Positions 7,401-16,228 are shown, numbered from the stretch's first letter. The stretch: 32,502 nt of DNA from Gammaproteobacteria bacterium (GCA_013288125.1 JABDCN010000019.1:1-32502); one strand, 5' to 3'. Numbers and translations: made by a program. The notes: generated by a model not told the origin, from the sequence alone.

Positions 7401-8523
7401 TCGCAGACGACGTGTTAAGTTTCGCAGACGACGTGTTAAGTTTCGCAGACGACGTGTTAGGCGCAGCAGATGACGCGTTAGGTGCAGATGACACGCCAGC
7501 TCCAGCACTTGAAAAATAGAAATGTGTAATCGGCCAAACATGCGCCGGTAAATAAAATAAAATATTTTCTCCTGTCACTACTTGATTATTACCGTCACGT
7601 ATCCATGCAAAATTCCCACTTAAACGATTAATTTTATGTTGTGATTTATCATAATTCGAATATAAATTGGCACGTTCTATCAAAACAGCTGTCTCAATTT
7701 TTTGCGGTCTTCCTTGCGCCCATTCTAATTTTATTTTTGCATTAACCAAACCATCTTTCACTTGCCATCCTTGCCAAGTTTCTTCTTTTAACCATTGAGA
7801 AATTGAAAAATCCGACACAGCTAAATAAGCTTTACCCGTGATTGAATTTAAATCGGGCTGATTACCCTTCCATTGTATACGAACCTCAGCTGCTGTTGGT
7901 GTTGCCTGATTGAGTGTTGCCCGCCCAAACACGCGATGATGATCGCCATTATTTTTAAAAACCAATTTACGCAACGTCACAAAACGTTCTTGGCCTGCCC
8001 AACCTTGGTAAGTGACATTGATATCACGCAAAACAAGATAAGGCTGCATTGAAAGCCATCCTACCATCCCTGCAAATTTTGTTTCTCCGGGCAGTGGCTT
8101 TTGTTCAAATTGCTTTAACGCTGTAAACCCCCGCACCTTCCATTCACCTGTTGATGCTTGCTCTACATGAAGATTAGTACCAGCAATAATGAAACCATCT
8201 GGTACAAGTTTCCAATTCCATAAACTTTTTGGAATAGAAAATAAAATAGTGACTTTTTGGATTACTATAGCGGGTTGATGCGTTATTTTGTTATAAACAG
8301 TGACTTGATCTAAACTAATTTCAGGTTGATATTGAAACCAAGAAAGATCAACGTGAGTAATCGTAACAGGCATACCCAACAAATTAGTCGCCCATTTTTC
8401 TATGTCACCACGACGTTTATCCACCATAGGTGCGAGCAAATGACCAATCAACATCATGACCGCTATGATGATAAGTAACGAGGCCATCAAAAAACCTAAC
8501 TTTCTTAAACTACTTTCAACCAT
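4486..8523 (-). CDS. yhdP: YhdP-type AsmA-like inner membrane protein (phospholipid transport)
   Basis: A 1345-residue protein of the YhdP/TIGR02099 family, members of the AsmA-like bridge proteins that carry phospholipids from inner to outer membrane. An N-terminal membrane segment (about 10-32) is followed by a long beta-rich periplasmic region. The C-terminus shows the family end with glycines (VTGGLPIAAAVVGGPIAGIA near 1295-1315) and the closing YYYSVTGPWNNPSW. The length is near the usual 1260-1280 plus an insertion of about 70 residues at 346-416. That insert is a Ser/Asn/Thr-rich heptapeptide repeat (SSAKLNT) ending in a segment encoded by a dispersed palindrome. The start overlaps the end of mreD by 19 nt, so it is the last gene of the mre operon. 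In enterobacteria and pseudomonads other genes (maf, rng) sit between mreD and yhdP; they are absent here. Confidence 0.9.
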   Translation of the reverse strand: MVESSLRKLGFLMASLLIIIAVMMLIGHLLAPMVDKRRGDIEKWATNLLGMPVTITHVDLSWFQYQPEISLDQVTVYNKITHQPAIVIQKVTILFSIPKSLWNWKLVPDGFIIAGTNLHVEQASTGEWKVRGFTALKQFEQKPLPGETKFAGMVGWLSMQPYLVLRDINVTYQGWAGQERFVTLRKLVFKNNGDHHRVFGRATLNQATPTAAEVRIQWKGNQPDLNSITGKAYLAVSDFSISQWLKEETWQGWQVKDGLVNAKIKLEWAQGRPQKIETAVLIERANLYSNYDKSQHKINRLSGNFAWIRDGNNQVVTGENILFYLPAHVWPITHFYFSSAGAGVSSAPNASSAAPNTSSAKLNTSSAKLNTSSAKLNTSSAKLNTSSAKLNTSSAKPNTSSAAPNTSSRGLSAGSSPTITMLDISYLNLEDIKSFLLSSSFLSQDQRQLLTSSKLKGDLQNLVVNSSTTLSDWRHTIFKANFNKISFDAIKKYPGIKNITGDINWNGTQGSIRLSSESTKFRYASIFSAPLQLDQLSGLLEWQQTKNNNWSLTISNMQLLNHDIAVNINGNLTIPGNGPIQSDIKANFTVIQARHITTYLPMQLFDADLRSWLSKAFLTGEVKAGQAVFHGNLMDFPFANNQGQFSISARVNNIDLNYASDWPIMRHVSGVLSFMGDKVTIDLDHAEIDHILIPQTHAEIPHLSGKEPSVISVNADHIQTNFSQALHFIRGSPLNKSIGKMFKGVTMQGDTQLQLGLTVPLGNPSQTQVAGKLSFDDAQLNASEWRFLLSHLKGEIQFTEDSVTSKPLTGVWLNNPLQLSLQTIATGKNKSLVRASFSNQINMKEVERWLKIPVTSLLTGSTALKGEADFSAESPMEIRLQSHLQGITVKLPDQYGKQAATIRKTILTLLADESDTTKIKISYGDLLTTAVSVRHQYNRYKLIGANLNLGKGDVAWPTSTGLTITGHFNELDWDQVKQYLNQSKNEKLPLTLRGINIQADVVQLLGQRLTKVDLSLTPKQNSWNINLSSAEVSGHLQIPTDFNRKGLMTVYFDKMNLSATQEKNNSIDIKSLPSISFVANQVIYDDIPLGKVAFKTSPTNNGLNIQYLHIISPRMDLQSRGDWVENNGASITHLRGKITSSNVTDLISSFGFDAHNFIAKQGNLNFNLSWNDAPYSPTLASLKGNASLNLGPGRVVDIGASNGAKMDIGRMLSIFSLQSIPRRLSLDFSDVFQKGYSFDAVKGDFNFQNGNAYTTNFHFEGPVARVDIDGRIGLKNKDYDFTLSVTAYVTGGLPIAAAVVGGPIAGIAALAVNTVIGSQVSKATTYYYSVTGPWNNPSWKAVQSK
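7277..7306. repeat. Dispersed GGATCCCGCGG palindrome inside yhdP
   Basis: A 30-nt sequence with an 8-bp stem (TCCCGCGG / CCGCGGGA, loop ACAAG) and tail CGAC. It is identical to 30036-30065, which lies in an intergenic region. Here it is read in frame as part of yhdP, about residues 406-416 (SRGLSAGSSP). Similar GGATCCCGCGG-type palindromes are familiar from Rickettsiales and other intracellular bacteria, from memory. Confidence 0.85.
7301..7486. repeat. 21-nt minisatellite inside yhdP (about nine units)
   Basis: Eight consecutive 21-nt units start at 7301, 7322, 7343, 7364, 7385, 7406, 7427 and 7448, and a ninth, shortened to 18 nt, starts at 7469. All begin GACGAC or GATGAC. Units 4-7 (7364-7447) are identical, a sign of recent expansion. 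Because 21 is a multiple of three, copy-number change alters YhdP length without breaking the frame. The first unit starts within the tail of the palindrome at 7277-7306. Confidence 0.92.
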
Positions 8524-8978
8524 AGCCGATAATCACGCATGAGAATGAACAACCAGGGCCAGAGCAACATACTGGTCACTGAAGACAGCCAATACAAATT
8601 ACTCGCGGGTAATTGACCAATGAATCCTTGTATGCAATACAGAATAAATTGGTACAGTAAAACAAAAAATAAAATACTGACACTTTGTTGCAACAAAGGA
8701 TACATATGAACACGCATATGAATTCTTGAAACAAGATATACGATAACAGTAAAGGCTAACGCATGTTCACCTAATAAAGTGCCCGTTAACAAATCGACGA
8801 TAATACCGGTAAACCATGCGGCCCCAACGCTCACGCGATAAGGCATCACAATGGTCCAATACATTAATACCATCAGTACCCATGCCGGCCTTAGCCAAAC
8901 AGTCCAATCTGGCATAGGCAAAAGCATTAATACCAAAGCAAAAAAAATGGTGATACTAATCGCAAACCAATTATGCAT
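8505..8978 (-). CDS. mreD: Rod shape-determining membrane protein MreD
   Basis: An integral membrane protein of about 157 residues with five to six hydrophobic segments. Family marks visible include LLPMPDWTVWLRPAWVLMVL, a Y-W-T-I-V-MPYRVSVG block, G-I-I-V-D-L-L-T-G-T-L-L-G and the end block LLWPWLFILMRDYR. MreD links MreC to the RodA/PBP2 elongation machinery in the inner membrane. The ATG at 8978 overlaps the mreC stop by 8 nt; a TTG at 8996 with AGG six bases upstream would add six residues and cannot be excluded. The end overlaps yhdP by 19 nt, so mreC, mreD and yhdP are tightly coupled. Confidence 0.93.
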   Translation of the reverse strand: MHNWFAISITIFFALVLMLLPMPDWTVWLRPAWVLMVLMYWTIVMPYRVSVGAAWFTGIIVDLLTGTLLGEHALAFTVIVYLVSRIHMRVHMYPLLQQSVSILFFVLLYQFILYCIQGFIGQLPASNLYWLSSVTSMLLWPWLFILMRDYRLWLKVV

Positions 8979-9798
8979 TATGTTGATACCAAACAAGTAA
9001 AACCTGACGACTACTATTTAAGTGCGCACTCGGCTGTAAATAAATCGTTGCAAATTCTTGAGTAGGATCTGTATTAATACTCATGATCTTACCAACGGGA
9101 TAACCTTCGGGATAATGATTACCCAAACCAGAGGTAATAAAAATGTCACCCACTTTAATGTCTGCCGTTTTAGGCACATACAGCAAACGCAAATGCTCTG
9201 AATAACTATCTCCTACCGCAACTGCTCTTACGCCATTGCGACCATCCTGAACTGAAATACCACTATGCGGATCATTGATCAATAAAACACGACTGGTGAT
9301 GGGACCAGCTTGAATGACTTGACCCAATACACCGCTTGCATCTAAAACAGGTTGCCCTACATAAACACCATCACGTATTCCTTTATCTAGCACGACTTGT
9401 TTAACAAAAGGTTCTGATGCAATCGCTAATAATTCTGCAATAAGTGTCTTACCTTTAATTTGACGTGATGATTGCAATAATGATTTAAGATAATCATTTT
9501 CTGATTCGATTGCGAGCAAACGCTGTAATTGCGCGCGTAATAATAGTTGTTCTGATTTTAGTCTAAGATTTTCATCAACCAGTTTATCATGTGTGCTGAT
9601 CGCACTCGTTAGGTTATCAATCACATGTGTCGGCCAACTCACAATATATTGAAAAGGCGCAAGTGGTAATGACAATGCTGCACGAATAGTAGCAAAACTT
9701 TCTATCCGTTTATCTAAGACCATCAAGGCAATCGCGAAAACCACCAAAAAAAAAGTGTGTATGCCCGATTGTGATCCTCGCGTAAAGATTGAACGGAT
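8971..9798 (-). CDS. mreC: Rod shape-determining protein MreC, predicted non-AUG start
   Basis: MreC is the bitopic scaffold that joins MreB filaments to the periplasmic cell-wall elongation complex. The product, about 275 residues, has an N-terminal membrane segment (about 15-32), a coiled coil (about 70-108) and the beta-barrel core, with conserved blocks VVLDKGIRDGVYVGQPV, SRVLLINDPHS and FITSGLGNHYPEGYPVG. No ATG, GTG or TTG lies where the protein should begin; the first is a TTG at 9747, inside the membrane segment. The frame stays open upstream and encodes R-S-I-F-T-R-G-S-Q-S, matching the N-terminus of E. coli MreC (M-K-P-I-F-S-R-G-P-S, recalled). An AGGAGG at 9805-9810 lies six bases before ATC at 9798 and three before ATT at 9801. 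ATC is chosen for spacing and alignment. Confidence 0.85.
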   Translation of the reverse strand: MRSIFTRGSQSGIHTFFLVVFAIALMVLDKRIESFATIRAALSLPLAPFQYIVSWPTHVIDNLTSAISTHDKLVDENLRLKSEQLLLRAQLQRLLAIESENDYLKSLLQSSRQIKGKTLIAELLAIASEPFVKQVVLDKGIRDGVYVGQPVLDASGVLGQVIQAGPITSRVLLINDPHSGISVQDGRNGVRAVAVGDSYSEHLRLLYVPKTADIKVGDIFITSGLGNHYPEGYPVGKIMSINTDPTQEFATIYLQPSAHLNSSRQVLLVWYQHNA

Positions 9799-9804
9799 AA
9801 TGCA

Positions 9805-9810
9805 CCTCCT
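9805..9810 (-). promoter_or_regulatory. Perfect Shine-Dalgarno AGGAGG deciding the mreC start
   Basis: On the minus strand AGGAGG is followed by TGC, ATT and ATC. The strong ribosome-binding site supports initiation at one of these AU-rich codons rather than at the TTG 51 nt further on, which has no Shine-Dalgarno sequence. Confidence 0.7.
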
Positions 9811-9816
9811 AAGCTT

Positions 9817-9859
9817 AGTTCCCTCCCCTCCAGCGTTTTTTGCTGGAGGGGAGGGGACT
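9817..9859. repeat. 18-bp stem-loop between mreB and mreC
   Basis: Arms 9817-9834 and 9842-9859 (CCTCCCCTCCAGC against GCTGGAGGGGAGG) pair over 18 bp with a single T/C mismatch and a 7-nt loop. It fills the gap between the mreB stop and the mreC ribosome-binding site. No T-run follows on the minus strand, so it is unlikely to be a full terminator. It could slow decay of mreB mRNA or reduce readthrough into mreC. A similar GGAGGGGAG-type palindrome lies at 31642-31671. Confidence 0.8.
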
Positions 9860-9870
9860 AAATGATTACT

Positions 9871-10938
<1,068 letters not shown>

Positions 10939-11032
10939 TTAAAAATGTCGTCATTCTGAGCAAAAAAGCTTGTCATATTTTTGCCAATTCATAGATGAGA
11001 TATTCTAATCAATTTAACAGGAAGACGCTATG

Positions 11033-11062
11033 AAAAACTAAGATGCCAGCTTACGCTGGCAT
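11033..11062 (-). terminator. Rho-independent terminator after the 1058-residue gene
   Basis: On the minus strand ATGCCAGC, loop GTAA and GCTGGCAT form an 8-bp perfect stem (11043-11062), followed by CTTAG and five T. It lies 24 nt after the stop at 11087 and would insulate the effector-like gene from mreB. Confidence 0.8.
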
Positions 11063-11086
11063 GGCAGTTAGTTACTAACGATATAA

Positions 11087-14000
11087 CTATTTAGTACCTG
11101 GGCGCTTCAACCTAAGTATAGATTTACCTGGTTGACTCAAAATTATTGCTCTTTGTTCCAAAGGAGGATAGAGAGTGTTTATATTGCTGACATTCGATTG
11201 TTTTGATGGCGGCAATTGCTTTTGATAAAAGGCTTTAAATTTTACTTTGTCATAGTCACGTAAACAACCCAAATGTCTTTTACGTATTTCATACTCAAAA
11301 TTTTTCACTCCCAACCATGAGGATTTGTCTTTTTCCTGACAATGAAGATTTTTTTCATGACAATAAAGATTTTCAATGGTACAAACTACACTATTAACTA
11401 ATTTTGTATGTTTGAGACACTTACCATAAACTGAGATAGGTGTCATATCTCTTGCGAATCCCGATGCAATTAATTGCGCTTTAATCTTTTGCATAAACCA
11501 ATGACTAGTTTCTGTCGATCCACTACAGTAAAAAACCATAAAAGTTATTTTCGAATTCATTAACTTCATGTTTAATGAACCCCATAGACTTCCAGGAAGT
11601 TGCACATTGATCATCCAAGATGTTTCCGGATTTTGCTCTTCATTGTGCTTTTCAAAATTAGCCGTTAATACGTCATTTATTTGTTTTGTTGGTGTCTCAA
11701 ATTCTGCATAAGGTAAAACAACGACATGCTTAAGAGGCTTCATACGTGCTTCACAAATCATTTGCATTTCATCCGGTGTATATTGGTAATTTTCATTGAC
11801 AATTAAAGGCTGAGGTGCGGATGTTGTCGTTGTAGTTGTTGTTGTAGTTGGCGTTGTAGTTGTTGTTGTAGTTGTTGTTGTAGTTGGCGTTGTAGTTGTT
11901 ATTGTAGTTGGCGTTGTAGTTGTTATTGTAGTTGGCGTTGTAGTTGTTGTAGTTGTTGGCGTTGTCATCGTAGTTATCGTCGTTGCGCTAAATGGTAAAG
12001 TTGTTGTCGTTGTTGTCGTTGGAACTTCCCAATCACCATCCTCTATAACACTCGCCATGACCACGTCATTCACCATAGGGATAACTGTCGCTATAACAGA
12101 ATATGCTGCTTGAATTTTCTTTGAATGACCAAATGTTTCTATCACATGAGTATGCCCCAGCTCCTCATGATATTTTATAGCTACACGAATAAATTTTTGT
12201 TGTACTCTTCTAATCTCTGTTAAATTTTCACTATCCACATACACTCTATGATTAAATGCATCACTGATTTGCATCACCGCCTCATAATTAGTTTGGAAAG
12301 TACACGGACTGATCAAAGCTTCAATCAGTGTTTCCAATTCACCAATAGGCAAATTAATCACCAGAGGATGAAGAAAATTATCAATTGCCAACCAATGACA
12401 CGGTTTCGGCGAACAAGTACGTAATAACTCTCTAAAATAAGCGGCATTAGAATGTTGTATAAATTCCTTCAGAGCTTCCGCGTCAGTTTTTTTAAAAAAA
12501 TCACATACACCTTCAGTATCGTAGCTTCTTGGTTTCAACACTCGTCGAGGAAAAATATCACCGGATTTTTTACGTTTTACTGCTGCAGGAGAAGGTACTA
12601 CATTCGGCTGCGGTGCTCGATTCAGTTGCCGCACTTGATTCGGTTGTCTCGCTTGATTCGATTGCCGCGCTTGATTCGGCTGTCTCGCTTGATTCGGCTG
12701 CCGCGCTTGATTCGGTTGTCTCGCTTGATTCGATTGCCGCGCTTGATTCAATTGCCCCGCTTGATTCAATTGCCCCGCTTGATTCGGCTGTTCCGCTGAA
12801 TTATCTTGTCCTATTGAATCAACCTGCTTCTTGGGATGAATACGACTATCCAGTATTTTGCCCCATGCCGTATCCTGCAATACTTTCAAATTACTATTCA
12901 ATTGTTCTTGTTTTTCCTCTGTAAAACTCTCTAATGGCGCAGTAATCGCCTTCACTGCCAATTTAAAAGCATCCTCAAAAATATCGGCATAATCCTTATA
13001 GAAAACTAAGGCATTAACAATGTCGATAGCCACCTCAGGATGCAAATAACCAAGAGAAAGCGCTATGTTAAGTTGTTCAGCCATTTTGTTTTTATAAGGT
13101 AAAGAAGATAAAGAACATTCAGAATGATTTTGAATAATGTCAGTGAGTAAAATAAATCTTTTTCGATAATATGCACACCCTCCTTCCTCATAAGTTTTTC
13201 CCATACCCCTAATAAATGAATCTATTTGCCAACTCGTAAATTGAGGGACATGAGTTAATTTTTCTTTTTTTAATAACTTATCAAATGCTTCAAGATAGTG
13301 AGTCATTTGAATATTATTCAAAGAAAATCGAGTATTTATGGTTGCTTTAGATGTTTTTGCAAAAAAGTTATGAAGAGGTTGAATATTAATCTTTCCATCT
13401 AATTGATCAGCGCTATTCTTTAAAGTTTCCATTATATCGCCAAGATCGCGAAACGGGTTACGACTCGTTATTTTGTCATATGGCACCAATAAACTATTGA
13501 TGAATTCTGCTTTGATAGATCCCTTAAGACGACCTGAACGAAGTATAATCCCTACTGATTTTATGAAAAAGATTATTTGATCTGGCTCTTTTATTAAATT
13601 ATCTTTATATTTGTCAAAGATCGTCTCACAAATCAAAAAACTATCAATATTTACCTGTGCATTACTTGGCGCGTAATGCAATAACAACCCGAGACCCATC
13701 ATAGCTATATTGAGTTTTTTAGTAGCAAAATTGGTAGACACAGACAGGAATTGTTGCAACAAAAAATCAATAAGGCTAATAAATTCCGATGCTTTCAGAT
13801 TTAGATCAAATTCATATGCGCTTAAATGCCCACAAGTATATAATATACTCGGAATCAAATCAGCTCGAAGGGTATTGGCTACCTCTCCCTCTTCCTCTTC
13901 TTCTTTTTGTTCTAAAGGAAGAAAATTCTCTATTAATTTTATCAAACGTTTAAAGGCAAACTGAATTAATGGCTCTACTAAAGCTTTATCTTGTTCAATC

Positions 14001-14263
14001 AGATTCTTCTCTTTAAGGTTATCAAGACAGATTTTTAAGTGACGAAGTAAACTAGCAATCATATCGAAAGAAAGATAAGGATATGTTTCTAAGGAAGCTT
14101 GCAGTTCTTTAAATCGATTTGGATTAGTATTTCTAAACAAAAAAGCCTTTTCTATTTCTAATGCAAATTCTTCAGTCTGAGTCTTAGCGCGCTTCGATGG
14201 ATAATCATCACCGCTTTCATTCAAATTTTCTGACTCTTCAAAATGACGTTTTCGGGGCTGCAT
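11087..14263 (-). CDS. 1058-residue low-complexity protein, candidate effector, between mreB and gatC
   Basis: No family is recognised. The N-terminus (MQPRKRHFEESENLNESGDD, then PSKRAK) carries two basic patches like nuclear localisation signals. Residues about 35-480 are mostly helical and could be an alpha-solenoid. Residues 490-550 are ten hexapeptide repeats of the QARQPN type. A basic KRKK...PRRVLKPR patch lies near 560-578, a second helical domain at about 580-740, and a Thr/Pro mucin-like run at about 748-815. The C-terminal domain (about 820-1030) mixes strands with Cys and His residues. There is no signal peptide or membrane segment. The start ATG has GAGGA ten bases upstream, and a terminator follows at 11033-11062. 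In related bacteria mreB and gatC are divergent neighbours, so this gene looks inserted. Effector status is inferred from composition only. Confidence 0.78.
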   Translation of the reverse strand: MQPRKRHFEESENLNESGDDYPSKRAKTQTEEFALEIEKAFLFRNTNPNRFKELQASLETYPYLSFDMIASLLRHLKICLDNLKEKNLIEQDKALVEPLIQFAFKRLIKLIENFLPLEQKEEEEEGEVANTLRADLIPSILYTCGHLSAYEFDLNLKASEFISLIDFLLQQFLSVSTNFATKKLNIAMMGLGLLLHYAPSNAQVNIDSFLICETIFDKYKDNLIKEPDQIIFFIKSVGIILRSGRLKGSIKAEFINSLLVPYDKITSRNPFRDLGDIMETLKNSADQLDGKINIQPLHNFFAKTSKATINTRFSLNNIQMTHYLEAFDKLLKKEKLTHVPQFTSWQIDSFIRGMGKTYEEGGCAYYRKRFILLTDIIQNHSECSLSSLPYKNKMAEQLNIALSLGYLHPEVAIDIVNALVFYKDYADIFEDAFKLAVKAITAPLESFTEEKQEQLNSNLKVLQDTAWGKILDSRIHPKKQVDSIGQDNSAEQPNQAGQLNQAGQLNQARQSNQARQPNQARQPNQARQPNQARQSNQARQPNQVRQLNRAPQPNVVPSPAAVKRKKSGDIFPRRVLKPRSYDTEGVCDFFKKTDAEALKEFIQHSNAAYFRELLRTCSPKPCHWLAIDNFLHPLVINLPIGELETLIEALISPCTFQTNYEAVMQISDAFNHRVYVDSENLTEIRRVQQKFIRVAIKYHEELGHTHVIETFGHSKKIQAAYSVIATVIPMVNDVVMASVIEDGDWEVPTTTTTTTLPFSATTITTMTTPTTTTTTTPTTITTTTPTTITTTTPTTTTTTTTTTTPTTTTTTTTTSAPQPLIVNENYQYTPDEMQMICEARMKPLKHVVVLPYAEFETPTKQINDVLTANFEKHNEEQNPETSWMINVQLPGSLWGSLNMKLMNSKITFMVFYCSGSTETSHWFMQKIKAQLIASGFARDMTPISVYGKCLKHTKLVNSVVCTIENLYCHEKNLHCQEKDKSSWLGVKNFEYEIRKRHLGCLRDYDKVKFKAFYQKQLPPSKQSNVSNINTLYPPLEQRAIILSQPGKSILRLKRPGTK
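11818..12022. repeat. GTT-rich simple repeat coding a Thr/Pro tract
   Basis: An imprecise repeat of GTTGTTGTAGTTG units, interrupted by GGCGTT, encodes about 65 mostly Thr residues with regularly spaced Pro in the 1058-residue protein. Thr-Pro runs form extended linkers or mucin-like stretches. Slippage would change length, mostly in frame. Confidence 0.85.
12615..12794. repeat. 18-nt tandem repeat, ten units
   Basis: Ten contiguous 18-nt units of the form GCTTGATTCGGNTGNCNC encode the QARQPN hexapeptides at residues 490-550 of the 1058-residue protein. Variants alternate (TGTCTC, TGCCGC, TGCCCC), as in a repeat that grew by duplication of multi-unit blocks. The 18-nt period keeps the frame. 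Confidence 0.92.
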
Positions 14264-14411
14264 ATATAAGACATCCTCGTTAAATTATTTTGTTTTTTTA
14301 TTGGACATAAAAAATACATAAGCTATTTATTTTAATCAATTAATATACAGTAAACTAAATTATATTGCAAATATTATCCACGAAAAAACCAGCAACAAAA
14401 GCCACAAACTA

Positions 14412-14440
14412 CTGAAAAACAGCCACCTTTCGCGTATAAT
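14412..14440 (+). promoter_or_regulatory. gatCAB promoter
   Basis: A perfect TATAAT at 14435-14440 is preceded by CTGAAA at 14412-14417 with a 17-nt spacer. It lies 36 nt before the gatC ATG. The rest of 14264-14476 holds only AT-rich sequence, including a possible minus-strand promoter for the 1058-residue gene (TTGATT, 17 nt, TATTTT). Confidence 0.65.
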
Positions 14441-14476
14441 TCCGAGGCTTTTAATTAAGACCAGGAGAAACACCCC

Positions 14477-14773
14477 ATGTCTCTTACACCAGATGCAGTG
14501 AAAAAAATTGCACATTTAGCACGATTAAGCTTGTCAGAAGATGATATTGCTTTATATTCGACCCAGCTTTCAAAGATCTTAGATTTCATCGAACAAATGA
14601 ATCAAGTTGATACTACACAAATTGAACCCCTTGCCCATCCTTTAGATATTTCACAGCGGTTACGTCCCGATGTGATCACTGAACCTAATTTACGCAACAA
14701 ATATCAAACCATTGCGCCGCAAGTTGAAGCAGGTTTGTATTTAGTCCCTAAAGTCATTGAAGAGGCATCATAA
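14477..14773 (+). CDS. gatC: Aspartyl/glutamyl-tRNA amidotransferase subunit C
   Basis: A 98-residue subunit of the GatCAB amidotransferase. GatC wraps between GatA and GatB and stabilises the complex. The N-terminal family motif is visible ([17 protein letters not shown], residues 9-25), as are the [13 protein letters not shown] helix and the EPLAHPLD strand before the extended tail. AGGAGA lies eight bases before the ATG. Two bases separate its stop from gatA, so gatC-gatA-gatB form one operon under the TATAAT promoter. Confidence 0.97.
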   Translation: MSLTPDAVKKIAHLARLSLSEDDIALYSTQLSKILDFIEQMNQVDTTQIEPLAHPLDISQRLRPDVITEPNLRNKYQTIAPQVEAGLYLVPKVIEEAS

Positions 14774-14775
14774 TC

Positions 14776-16227
14776 ATGCAGCATAAAACGGTTGCCGAAT
14801 TATCCCGCGAATTAACTGAAAAAAAAATTTCTAGCGTCGAACTCACGCAATTTTTTTTAGAACGCATCAAACATTTTGATTCCACCCTCAACAGTTTTAT
14901 TACTGTCTCTGAAGACTATGCGCTAACAGCAGCTAAAGATGCTGATGCAAAACGCGCACAAGGAAAAGCTTCGCCTTTAACAGGTATTCCTATTGCACAT
15001 AAAGATATTTTTTGTACGGATGGCGTTAAAACCACTTGCGGTTCCAAAATGTTAGATAATTTTATTGCGCCTTACAATGCAACCGTCATTCAAAATTTAA
15101 ATGACGCAGGCACTGTCATGTTAGGTAAAACTAATATGGATGAATTTGCGATGGGTTCATCAAATGAAACGAGTTATTATGGCCCCGTCAAAAATCCATG
15201 GCAGTCAGACTATGTATCAGGCGGTTCCTCAGGCGGTTCTGCAGCTTCTGTTGCAGCCCTTCTCGCGCCAGCTTCAACGGGAACTGACACAGGCGGCTCG
15301 ATACGACAACCCGCTGCTTTATGCGGCATCACAGGACTTAAACCCACTTACGGCCGCGCTTCTCGCTATGGCATGATCGCCTTTGCTTCAAGCTTAGATC
15401 AAGCCGGATTGTTTGCACATACCGCAGAAGATGTTGCCTTATTATTAAATGCAATGGCCGGTTTTGATGAGAAAGATTCAACTAGCGTTAATCATCCCGT
15501 ACCTGATTACACAGCGGCATTAAATAATAATCTTAAAGGGTTACGCATTGGATTGCCCAAAGAATATTTCAATGCGGGTTTAAATAATGAAGTCGCTCAA
15601 ACCATACAAACTGCTATTCGCGAATATGAAAAATTAGGCGCTGTGATTGAAGAAATCAGTTTGCCTAACACGGCCTTGTCCGTTCCTGTTTATTATGTTA
15701 TTGCTCCTGCAGAATGTTCTTCTAATCTTGCACGCTATGACGGCGTACGTTATGGCTATCGCTGCGTAAATCCCGCTGATTTACAAGATTTATATGAGCG
15801 TTCACGCAGTGAAGGATTCGGCACAGAAGTGAAACGCCGCATCATGATAGGAACTTATGTTTTATCTGCAGGTTATTACGATGCTTATTATTTAAAAGCA
15901 CAAAAAATTCGTCGATTAATTTGTAATGATTTTGTTAATGCATTTAAAAAAGTCGATGTGATTTTATCTCCCACGACACCAACACCTGCTTTTAAAATCG
16001 GCGAAAAAACCAGTGATCCCATCAGTATGTATCTTTCCGATATTTACACCATCGCTGCAAATCTTGCTGGATTACCTGGTATTTCAATTCCTGTGGGATT
16101 CGTCAATCAATTACCGATAGGGATGCAGCTCATCACCAATTTATTTGGCGAAGCAAAATTACTGAATGTTGCACATCAATATCAAACTGTCACGGATTGG
16201 CACAAACAATCACCGAGAGGATTTTAA
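14776..16227 (+). CDS. gatA: Aspartyl/glutamyl-tRNA amidotransferase subunit A
   Basis: The glutaminase subunit, of the amidase-signature family. It hydrolyses Gln and passes ammonia to GatB for conversion of Glu-tRNA(Gln) or Asp-tRNA(Asn). At 483 residues the length is typical. The Ser-cisSer-Lys triad is visible: Lys76 in IPIAHKDIF, Ser151 in [13 protein letters not shown] and nucleophile Ser175 in [13 protein letters not shown]. The substrate loop [16 protein letters not shown] follows. A complete gatCAB implies that this organism makes Gln-tRNA and/or Asn-tRNA by the indirect route; no synthetase in the window shows which. Confidence 0.98.
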   Translation: MQHKTVAELSRELTEKKISSVELTQFFLERIKHFDSTLNSFITVSEDYALTAAKDADAKRAQGKASPLTGIPIAHKDIFCTDGVKTTCGSKMLDNFIAPYNATVIQNLNDAGTVMLGKTNMDEFAMGSSNETSYYGPVKNPWQSDYVSGGSSGGSAASVAALLAPASTGTDTGGSIRQPAALCGITGLKPTYGRASRYGMIAFASSLDQAGLFAHTAEDVALLLNAMAGFDEKDSTSVNHPVPDYTAALNNNLKGLRIGLPKEYFNAGLNNEVAQTIQTAIREYEKLGAVIEEISLPNTALSVPVYYVIAPAECSSNLARYDGVRYGYRCVNPADLQDLYERSRSEGFGTEVKRRIMIGTYVLSAGYYDAYYLKAQKIRRLICNDFVNAFKKVDVILSPTTPTPAFKIGEKTSDPISMYLSDIYTIAANLAGLPGISIPVGFVNQLPIGMQLITNLFGEAKLLNVAHQYQTVTDWHKQSPRGF

Positions 16228-16228
16228 T

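Noticed and set aside
7301-7486. Possible CRISPR array
   Set aside because: Units are contiguous 21-nt repeats without unique spacers and lie within a coding frame. The 68-nt repeats at 251-386 likewise have no variable spacers, and no cas gene is present.
7253-7541. Repetitive frames (FADDVLS and RRLRNLT repeats) over the yhdP minisatellite
   Set aside because: All frames of a 21-nt repeat stay open; only the minus frame continues the YhdP protein on both sides.
9745-9747. TTG as the mreC start
   Set aside because: It lies inside the membrane segment, has no Shine-Dalgarno, and leaves out the conserved I-F-T-R-G start block that sits right behind AGGAGG.
12452-12924. Plus-strand frames with LIRLPR or ALDSVVS repeats
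   Set aside because: Shadows of the 18-nt repeat coding QARQPN on the minus strand.
16166-16228. Upstream extension of gatB into gatA
   Set aside because: GatB proteins begin with [10 protein letters not shown]; the ATG at 16229 gives that and has GAGAGG in place.
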